From positions 83,427,992 to 83,491,991 of the forward strand of contig NC_060253.1 in NCBI RefSeq assembly GCF_921293095.1: a stretch of DNA of 64,000 bases. Direction: 5' to 3'. The notes beneath the pieces are model-generated. The model ran no database searches. It saw only the letters and a program-made list of their open reading frames with translations, and was not told where the DNA came from. A program made the position numbers and the translations under genes. Source of the stretch: Ischnura elegans (lineage: Eukaryota > Arthropoda > Insecta > Odonata > Coenagrionidae). This document shows, one piece after another, positions 46,999 through 57,900 of this stretch. Positions within the stretch are counted from its first letter, which is position 1. Every line of letters begins with the position of its first letter.

Positions 46999-49900
46999 GG
47001 TACCTCAATCCCCCCCACGCCCATCACTCCAGCTCCATGAGAGTTGAGGTGGTGCACAATTTTATCACAGACACATCAAAATATCTGAATCACACGATAC
47101 TTGAGGTTGCTCAAGTCCTATGATGCTAGGATACGTAGGATTTCCAGTAGCATTTGATCTGGAGCTTACAGTCAGGAAATCCTGTTTCATTGCTTGCATC
47201 CCAGCTGTTATCCTTGTATATCTTTTCATCATAGGAGTGATCCTAGATTCATTCTTGCTCCCAGTACGCACTAGTCAACCAATCATGTTTGCTCTTTTAA
47301 AAACTTTAGCAATGTGATTGTCAATTATTTACATTAGTGCATTCATTTCCTCTCTCAACAAAAAAAAAATCAAGTTTATGCAAAGTAAAGGATTCCTCAA
47401 TTCAGGCGATATCATCTCTAATGCTGTATCACTCACAAAGCCAAACGCACATATGCTTATGACAGAAGAATGAATTTGTCATGGAAAAATCATTTTGAGC
47501 AAACAAGATTCAAACCCAGATCTCACAACACCCATACTCCTTACAGCATCCACCAGAAAAACTGCAGTTTTTTTTAAAGATTTGATTTGTCGAAACACAA
47601 TTGGCTGGTGTTATGCATGTGAATCAGAAAGGAAATTTGACTCATTAGTCACCGTGACCTGGGATGTTGTTGCGTACCTAGTCATCATAGAGATATGAAA
47701 TGATAGTCCAATTACTTATCTAATTTCTTGTGAATATCTAGTTGATGTAGAAATTTGCAACAGGCTGCTACATACTGTGTTTGTTCCCTAGTCATTTGGT
47801 GTTGTAAGGATTTGAAATGAGCTAGAGAGCTCCTTTTCATGGTAAAGTACATATTTACCTGTTATAGTGGTCATTGTTGTTGTTGCAATATCTGTCAGTA
47901 TTTTATATTTTTAGTGTGAGTGAAAATATTATGTACCATGTCCTTAAAGGCTTATCCTTACATTTTTTAAGAACAAATATGTTTTTGTGTGCTGTATTAT
48001 TTTTTTGTACACTTTTAGTGTTGAGCCGTGAATGATCTCATTATACAATTTTAATAATCGCACAACTCATCAGAATATGATGTGAAAAGAACCATTCTTA
48101 TTTCAAGAATGGGAAGGTTATTTGAAAAACTTTTATAATGCTCTTTTTTTTGCCTCATAACCTTGTGCTAACAGCTGAAATTCTGACATCATGATCTCTC
48201 CCTGAATACAAGACTCAAACATTAGTGATCCCCTTCCCACAAAATCCTTCAAGAATGGCCCCTTGAGTGAGATGATTGTGCGCCACCAACAAATTAGAAT
48301 CACACTTCTCATTTTTGACCTGGCCCTCTTCATGGTAACGCTAAATTCTCTTGTAGGCTGCATTTTTGTGGGTTTCATCGCATCGTCATTTTGGTGGAGA
48401 GAATAGTTTCTCCTGCATTCCTGCACTTTGACCTGAAGACACCTGCTGGAATGCAGAAGAAGCTGTTGTCTCCGTCACAACAACGGTGCAGTGAAACCTG
48501 GAAAAATGCAGCCTTCATTACCATCGCTCCGCAGAAGCCTTCACACAAACTAAATTCTCTTCCCTATAGATAGTGGTATAAGTCTGTGGAAAAACTGGTT
48601 TTTAAGATTTGATAACCTATTTTAATTGGCTTTTGAGCTACTCATTTCTTTGAAAACACGCTCTCATCCACTGAGGTCTCTGTGGCTCAGAAAACATTCA
48701 CTAAGTACGTAAAACTATAATGAAGGCGAGTTAGATACAGATTTTGAACAAAGATTAGATTGTGTTATGATTATTGTTGCCAGTCTGGGGATTTAAAATG
48801 ATTAAGGGGATTAGGGTAAAAGTAAGGGAATCTCATCTTAGGCATCAGGGAACTTCAGGGATATGATGATGCACAGATCAAAAGAACCTCCTTGCTTCTC
48901 GCTGGCTAAGGGCTAGATTTATCGATATGAAAATATACAGTAAATATGCCTTTTGAAGTCTGCAAATTTATACAATATAAATCTCATTGTTTAACAAAAA
49001 TTAAGGTTCTGATAACATCACATTGCATAGTACTGTTAATTCTTAATTGACTTGTATTTATTATGTTCTTACTTAGCAAATTCTATTAGAAAGTTCCTTT
49101 ACTCCACAATCAGCAATGCCCCTTTTCTCTGTCCTAGAAAATTTCACTATTATACCAGATACTCCAAATACCTAACCTGTCAGAACCATGATGTATATGT
49201 TTTTCCAGGGCTAACTTGAATGAAAGGTCTTATTTAATTATCATTTGTAGGAAATTAATGGTCAAACCTTGGCGGAGTTCAGTTAAAAACAATACATATA
49301 GTGGTCAGCCAAAATTTTGCTTAAGGAATTCATATGCAATTGAATAATTTTGAGAAAATGATCGTCAGGCTGCTGTTTTGGCATTGGAGGTTGTTTTTAT
49401 GTTTCTCTGTTTGTATTAATTGATTGTCATTGTCCATCATGCCCATCAGTGCTTTAGTGAAAGGCTGTTTCAAAAGCCGGATTTGCAATTTTTTTTAGAT
49501 GATGTATTTTTATTATTTTCAAGGGAAAAGAGCATACTATTTCTACATAGATTCCTGCAGTGGAAAAGAATATCATATTTTTGTAAGGAAGGTGTGATAT
49601 CAACCTTTTTCTGATGTCTTCTTCCACTCAGGAATGCATCTAAAACTTCTTTGATATCAATTTTGTTTACACTTATACTAATTGTAGTTTTTTATTTATT
49701 TTTTGATAAGTCAATATGTTTTTAGTCCGATTCATCACTAGGCATCCTCACCTAACTCTTGCTATTTTCTAGACATTGTTATCATTGTGTTTGTATGTCA
49801 TTGTAAAATGGTCTATCATCATGGTAGTTACGACATGAAATCTCAGTTAATTGGTTACTTTACTCCAATTGTGAAGAACTAGTCATTTTTTGTCTGAGTA

Positions 49901-51974
49901 TTATATATTTTACAATTGCCTTAACATAGTCTTTGAGTATTTTTGGGAAATAACAATTTTTTACTGCTGTAAACTCTTTACATGGTAGTTCTTGTTTAGG
50001 ATAATTTGATGTAGTAGGAAAAATTGAAATGAGAAGAAACAAGTTGGTACATAAATAACTGTCTCCAACCCTGCTAATTTTCCTGCTCCACATTTTGTTA
50101 TGCCATCGTAAGATCAAGAAAATGTTATGACTAACACAGAAAAATTTTATCTTTGTATCATCATTTTTAGGCTTGACTGTAAATGTTATCATATTGCGTC
50201 ACCTCATCAATATGAATGTCACATATAATACCTACCACTTTTTATTTTGATAATTTATTGGTAATGAAATGTTCAACTTGTTAAATAAATTTTTCAAAGC
50301 CATTGATTTAATTGTTATTAAAATTTCTATCATGTAAATTGTGAGTGCATACATATAATGCGATCTTTTAATGATAATATTTTTATGATGATTTGGTGGA
50401 TTTCAGCATGGTTTGATTTGGTTGTCAAATGATAATGTTGAAAATAAATAATTAACTTTCAATTACATTTAGGCAAATGAACTTATCTTGAAAATATGTA
50501 CTGTGTACTGCTGAGCTTCATTGGAGCCACTGTTCTGTAAGGTGACATATATGGGAGGGCAAACCATGTAGATGCGGCATAGTTTCCAACCCGCTAACCC
50601 CCACTGTTTGACTTCGGTCCAGTCCTCAAACTACTATACCTTCGTGTCATTGCTGGGCTGAATCCTCATTAGGATTGCCTTATAGTAATTCCCTCTGCCT
50701 CATTGTGGTGCTATGGTTATTTCAACTGACTTCACTTGCTGATATGTTGATCAGGGATACGAGAAAATAAAGTAACTCAACCATATCCATACACAAAGGA
50801 TACTAGCTGGCAGAACTTAAGTGAAATACTTAAGATGCCATGAATAATGTGCTTAGAATGCGAAGATGTGAGTATTTGTCTTTTCAATCTTACGCTTCTC
50901 ATTCCCGTTCAACTATATGTAGGTACTTGACTTTTATTGATTTTTCTGCTGCAGTGTATCATTTGCGTACAAAATATTGAAAAAAAGGCCCTGAAAGGTC
51001 ATATGTATATGTCAGGTATGCTAGTATAACAGTAATCAGTCAGCAGTATTATATTAAATATGCTATTCAATTTATATGAGATCCCTCAGCAGTTTCTAAT
51101 AATTCATAAATTATTTTAATACTTTGTTTCTTGATAAGGATTTCATTGAACTACATTGTACTCATTTCATTACAGGAACATTTATGTTAGCAATTTGGTG
51201 AATCATGCTGATTGCGGAAAGTGGGGACATTTGTTTGGGGGCAAGGAATTCACTAGTACGATCATTAAATTGGTTTAAGCACCAGGTTTACTGTAGGTAG
51301 GCTCTCTTTTCTTCCTTGCTTTCAAGCAAAATTACATATTGCATTGGCTGGAAATAGATTTGAGCCTGCCCCTTGCCATTTAGCTTTAATATCAAAAATC
51401 AACTAAATTCCCATAATTGGAAGATGAAGCATCCAATGGCACTTTTTCCTAAAGAAGAAATATTAATTATATTGAACATATCATCTATGATGTCATTCCC
51501 ATCACGCTCAGAACCCTTGGTGAACAATATTTTTTTCAGTGAGAGGGAGCAGGATGTTGCAGCTGGTATCTTTTAACCAGGATCTGTAAAACTGGCTTCA
51601 ATTGAAGCTGAGCTTGAGTTACTTCTTATAAATATGAATTTAATTCTGGTGACTTATAAATTCACAATTTATTTTATTTCTCGCTCTTATTGTGTTATAA
51701 AAGAAGCACAATAGAAGTTGTAATGGAAAAGAAAAATTTGAAATTTATGTATGAAGATTGGACTTCATCGTAACCATGGTATCAGGTACCATTTTCCTTG
51801 CAACAGTTTCTGATGTATTAGGCAGTATAAAATTTTACAGTTAAGAATTACCAGATGATATCAGGCAATATTTACTCCAAACCATTTGTTTTTTTAGTCC
51901 TGGAAATCCACTACAGGAAAAATAGTGCAGAAAGACACTTAAACTGAATATAATAATCAGAGTACCTACACTAA
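46999..51974 (+). other. Beta-sarcoglycan 3' UTR and spacer to the next gene
   Basis: No coding exon that I can support. AATAAA at 50284-50289 and again near 50445 are candidate polyadenylation signals. A reversed tRNA-derived SINE remnant lies near 47460-47640 (rc B box GGGTTTGAATC). Confidence 0.4.
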
Positions 51975-54900
51975 ATGGCAGGGTTCCATGTTCCAGTGCA
52001 GGTAATATCATTTTTAATTAAAATGTGAATTATTTTATGATAGTTCAGTAATGTAGGTACCTAGTGCAATGAATAAAATTTCTGCTGTGATTATACTCAT
52101 TATCTTAATTGTATTGGAAAAGAATGCTGAAATGGATTATAACTCCAATTCCGCATGTTTTTGTACATTTTTTGACTGTTAAGTATATGTTGATTTTCAG
52201 TTTTAATGTACCTCATAATTTTCTGTGAATTCCTTTTTCTTTTAAGTTTGAACACAAATGCTACTACCAGCTAGAATCTTATCACCGAGAGAAGTCTAGC
52301 CCACAGCTCGAGTCGTCTTCGGAAGTCCACCACGCCACCAAAAATGCATCTTCACAATGCCATACATCTGTGCCTAGAAACAGCAGAAGCTGGCGGCCAA
52401 AAGTCAACGTCAGTGTTCCATATAATATGCTCAACTGCTTCTGCCATGAATGTCGTAGAAGGAAAATGCTCCCTGTGGAGCAAATTAAAGTGAGTGCCAT
52501 CTCCCTCTGCTAAATGTATGTCTTACAATCAAAGCATAATCGAATAAAACTTTCTCCGGGGTCATCTGATTTAAGACATTCCCGATGCATAATAAAAGAA
52601 TATAAATGGTGCAGGGAAGTCAGTAACATCAGTCAGCTACTCTTAGTATTTTTGGATTCTGCATATGTTGACTTGGGGTTCATCTCGAGCTATCTGAGTT
52701 TAGCTTAACATGTAGTATATGCTCGACTTCAGTTGCTGTTGAATGCCATTTTAATAATTGAAATAGGAGGTTTTGTGGTTTCCACGATTTGGTTTTCAAT
52801 AGTCCCTGAATTTTCTCCACGAAAACAAATATCATTTTTTAGAATAGGGTAGTTTCCTTCATCAAAGAAAACGAAAGGCATTGATTGCTATTCGCCCCAA
52901 GGTCACCTCACTTGCGGCAGTGGGAACCAGAACAACGTCACACGGGCTTTTCCCAGCATTCATACTTAGCCGTCGCGTTTTCGCGCGCTTGAAAATTTTC
53001 ACTTTTCATTTAACCGCGAAAAATTAATATCGTCATTTAAAAATCTAAAAGCGTGAAATATGTACTCCAGGAGTAATAATCTTTCGATTCAGGCAATAAA
53101 TAAATAATAGGAAACCACCCTATTTTGGAGAGAAATAAGATTGGAAAAACTCATTGTTTTATTTGAAAAAATGAGGGAGTTACGATTTTTGGCCACCTTT
53201 CTTTGGTTTTTGCCTACTGCATGACCTATCCTTAGCCGTATCTATTGGTGAATATAGATCTTGTCTAGCATTGTAAAACCACCCCTTCATGTGACCTACT
53301 CTTCATTCCCCCTGCAGAAACCTTATGAGAGGCCTATGTTTCATGAAGAGGATGCATGCTTCCCTGTAGCATGCTTGGGAAGACTGGAAAATAGACAGAA
53401 GTTGGAGCAAGCAATTTATAGGGTGACACCGGATCCTCGATTGATAAACTCTCCGCAGATAGTCAGAGATTTCAAGGAGGATAAATGTGAGTTCACACAT
53501 TTACATTTTAGAGGTTTAGATATCTATTGTGGTGAATGAGAAGTTAAAATGAGCATAGCACGAAAAGTATTTTGTTGGTTTTTTAAAATAATAATATCTA
53601 ATGACAGCCAATAAGTAGGCCTTAAAATTTGATTTTTTTACAATTGTAATACACAATAAAATAATATTAATCTCATGTGACTTAGAAGTCATTCAATGGA
53701 AACAAATTATACATGAAAGAAATAGCTAAAACTAGGGATGGGTCGACTGTACCCTGATATCTTTCACCATTATCTCTCCTGTTCCCCTTCAAATGCATAA
53801 ATACTTCATTTTCATCCCACCTTTGCTTTCTTGAAATATGTAATGCCATGGCAAATAAAATCAACTGATTTGGGCGTTACTTGGTGGAATGATGAAATTT
53901 TCATGGTGAAACAAAAACCAAGTACTGTTCCACAAACTTTTTTTATTTGCTGTCAACTATAGACATCGAAACTATAGTTTCGACATCTATACCATCATTA
54001 TAAAGAGAAACAGAGCAATAGCGTACAACGTCCAACCTTATGTATCCAACAGCGGTATGAGGGAGGGAGGGGGGGGACCCAAAAGGGGAAGAGGGGGTGG
54101 GAACGTTGGATTGAGGGTCAAGACATAAAAGTATAAAAGCTGGGGGTGGGGGGGAGAGAGGCGGATAGAAGGTCAGGTGGTGACGACATTAAAGGGGGGA
54201 GGGGGAGGATTGTCAAGGAAGAAGTCAGATTTTAAAACAGTAGATAAAAAAATGAGAACATTTGAATATAGTCATATCATTTAAAATTTTGGTGTTACAT
54301 GCAAGAGTGCATTTGGTGATTTCTAAAATATCCAATTGTAAAAGTACGTGTAAATGTAAAAGTTTAATATTAAAATCACTGTTGTGGCCAGATTCGATGA
54401 GGTGCTCAGAAAATTGGGATTTGAAGTCTTTCAGACGGGCACTTCTTTTTGTGTTCATCAACACGAGTTTTAAATTTGAAGCCCATTTGACCGACGTAAA
54501 CACCGTTGCACTCATCACATGTTAGGTCATAGACACCACTTATGTCTTCAGGATGCTTTTTGTCCATAGAGTTAAAAATCAGTTTTCCTTGGGAGGTCGG
54601 GGAGTAAAAACACACTCGGTATTTGTCTTTGGGGATGAGGTTGTGAACACTGTAGGAAAGGGGGCCAAGGAAGGGTAATTTAATTTGCACCACCGTTTCA
54701 GCTCTGTTTTGGGGATCAGCAGCAAACTGGTTAGGCTGGGCCACGCTCTTTTGCGGGTTCTTTTGACCAGTAGTTTACCGATGAGGTGATCATTAAGGTA
54801 AATGCACCAATGCCTGACCCATTAAGGTTTTTTCCTTGCATGTATATCCCTACAGGAACAATTTCAATTCATGTTCAATTCATTTTAAAATTAGTAATAG

Positions 54901-57900
54901 GTTTGATACTTCTTCTTTAAGACTGCGTTTTTGTTGAACGTGTAAATTTAAAAAATATATTATTTTTACTTTTTACAAAATGGGCTTGAAATGCTCCTAT
55001 TCCTGACCCTCAAAATTCTCGATGCTCTTAAACCTGACCCCTGATGTTCTTGTAGCTGACCCTTTGGTTATTTTCCTGGAAAGCTAGTACTAAAAAAATG
55101 TAATTCACTTTACACTTAGGTTACAGGTATTAAAAATAATTAACACACATTATCAAATGTAAGGATATATATATTTTGACTCTATAAGCTTCAAAGTTAT
55201 ATATGAGTGATGATATTAAAGTTCTTTATTAGACAGTTTAGCTTTGAATTGCTTCACTTCAGGGACTAAACAAACACCCCTAGAATTTACAGCTGAGGGA
55301 GGGTTTATCTTGCCTAAAACACTATTATTATCATACCAAATCGCATCCTTTTTCTCTGGCCAACGCCAACCTGATGGCCCACTCATAGTCATTACTGAGA
55401 TGAGGCATTCTTGGCCATATTTTGTTTTCCGTTTCTCTAGTATCTGTCCTGGGAAAAGTTCTTCTTCATACTCAGTAATTACATAATCATTAATGTTTAA
55501 TGAATTGTTTGAGTGATTGTTGATGTCACTTGATGTGTCATTTCTGTGATCTGCACTCGCAGGCATATCATGATTTGACGAACTAGCATTAGCACTGATA
55601 GAATCAAAAATCACCTTTGACTTTGAGCTTTGATTTGACTTGCATTTTACACTCTTTTTCTTTTTGTAGCACTTTTTCGTTTGCTTTCACCTGTTTGAGT
55701 TTTTTTCTTTCTTCTTTCAAATTGGCTCTCTTCTCATTTTCTTCTCTCTTCTTTTTATGGTAGTCTTGCCACTGTAGAGATGTCACGACTGATGGGATCT
55801 TTTCAGTTTTTCTTTTTTTCGTCACCTGTACTTTTGGTTCTGGCCAAAAAAGAGCTCTTTTGAAGGGCGAAGGAATACATTCTTTCTCTTTATCAGGAGT
55901 AGAATGTATATTAGTTCCTCCTCCAATAGCAGAACATGTGTCAACATTTTGACCTGGAGTCAGAACTGGGTCATTGTCAAGTACCTGTGTTATCCTGGAG
56001 ACTTGGGTAGTTGTTGACTGTGACGGCTCATTATTATCAGGCTCAGAGACAGCATCTTGAAGGTCAATTAGTTTCACTGGTTCTTCAAAGGGTTGAATTT
56101 CAAGATAGCACTTCCCTGGCTGCAGTTTATCACCCACTTCTTTAACTGATGACCCAATATTTCTTATAGATATATCGGAAAAATACTGTTCTTCAGTCCT
56201 TTCTGTGTGATTTGATTGACTATTAACCTGAAGATTCATTTCCTTCCAAACCTGGAAAAGAGAGGTATCACATAAGGGTCCAGTCCATTGTTTTCCTTCT
56301 GGGACAGACTTGAATAGTTCCAGTGTAGGTTTCTCAATGAATCTCTCTAAAAACAGCAAATGTTCTTCATTTTTTTTCTGAAGACTGTGATTATCAGGAT
56401 TTGTATATGCCTTAGGTGGAGAAATGTTCTTCTCAGTGATGCTGTCAGCAAAGGTTGAATCCCAAGGGTATAGTCCACATTTACGGAAGCCACTTCGTAA
56501 AACATTGGGCAGTACTTTCTCCATTATTGCTTTGTTCAAAAGAGGAGCGAAATTTTGTCTTTTCAATACCTGGGATTGATTTTCCAATCTCCACGACAAA
56601 ACATGCTCCTTCCAACCAGCTTTGAGTGTCCTAAAAACTGCCACATCCATTGGTTGTAATAAATGAGTGGAATTTGCTAGAAGTGCCACCAAAATTATGC
56701 CTACACTCTTGCAAAATTCACTCAGATGATAGGACAAGTGGGAGCTGTGCCCATCAACAAATATAATTATCGGGAACTCCACATTGTCTTTGGCCCATGG
56801 GTAGAACACATTTGCGATGTAACTGTAAAAAGTGTCACTAGTCATCCATCCACTGTCAGAGCAACCAACACCCCAGTCCTTTGGAATACTGCTGGAAATT
56901 TCTGCAGGGATTCGTTTATATTGGTATAGCACCATTGGAGGTGCAAGAAATCCAGCTGCATTTCCAGCTAATAAAACCGTTAGGCATTCTTTTTCATCAT
57001 TATTTACAATGTTATATATGGTCTTGTCACCTCTTTTTGCCAGAACTTTAGCACCTTTAGGATTCAAAAAAAAGGCAGATTCATCCATATTAAAAATTCT
57101 GTCCGGATGTTTCAGTATGTCTTCATTGCCTGATTTTTCCAGGTAATCACTAACCTCCCCGAACCAACTTTTAACTTTCACCGCTGTAACATCACTTCGG
57201 CTCCTTGTAAGATTTTGTGAAACACGAAGGCTAATATTTGGGTGGCGTTTTAAAAACCCCTCATACCACTTACGACCAGGGTGTTCATTTTTAAATTCCT
57301 TTCTCAATTCACGAGCAAGTCTGGCCACACTGGCTAAAAAATTTTCTTTTGAAACTGGGAATCCAGCTTTGGCCATGTCAAGGACCCACGTAACCAGCAC
57401 CTTCTCCTCTTCTTTTGAAAGTAAAGTATTTGGCCCCATCCTCCTTTTTTCTGGGTAAACACCCTTTACTTTGTAGAGCAAGGTTGTTTTAGGCACTTTG
57501 AATTGCCTTGCTGCTGTCTTGATACCCATTCCTCCTTTCACTGCCAAGATTGCTGCTACCATGTCATCCTCAGGATATTTTAATATTTTGGATTTAGGAG
57601 TAGCCATTTCTCTACCAAATAAGGTTGAAAAGGTGTCAAGACTTTATATTTAACCTTACTTAAAATTAAACCTATTAATACTGGTCAATTATTTATTACA
57701 AAGCTAAACTCAACTCAAGGGTCAGGTAAAGGTGCAGCAAAATACCACCATGTCCCAATGGTTGACCCGGGGGGTCAGCCATTAGTTCTCATTGAGTAAT
57801 CAATTTCATATTAATTTTGAAGGATTAATTGCCTTTTTAGGCTTCATTGCACACAAAAACAGAAAAATATGGATTGCACCTATGCCTGACATTGGGGTCA

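Noticed and set aside
48391-48573. Short coding exon downstream of beta-sarcoglycan
   Set aside because: An open frame only; no paired splice sites or homology, probably UTR or spacer.
53940-54000. Hammerhead-like motif at the PLE-3 end
   Set aside because: A palindrome around TCGAAACTATAGTTTCGA is present, but CTGATGA and the stem are not recognisable.
55604-57607. Host CENP-B/jerky-like gene
   Set aside because: The frame sits between matched terminal inverted repeats with TA duplications and inside another transposon, so it is a transposase.
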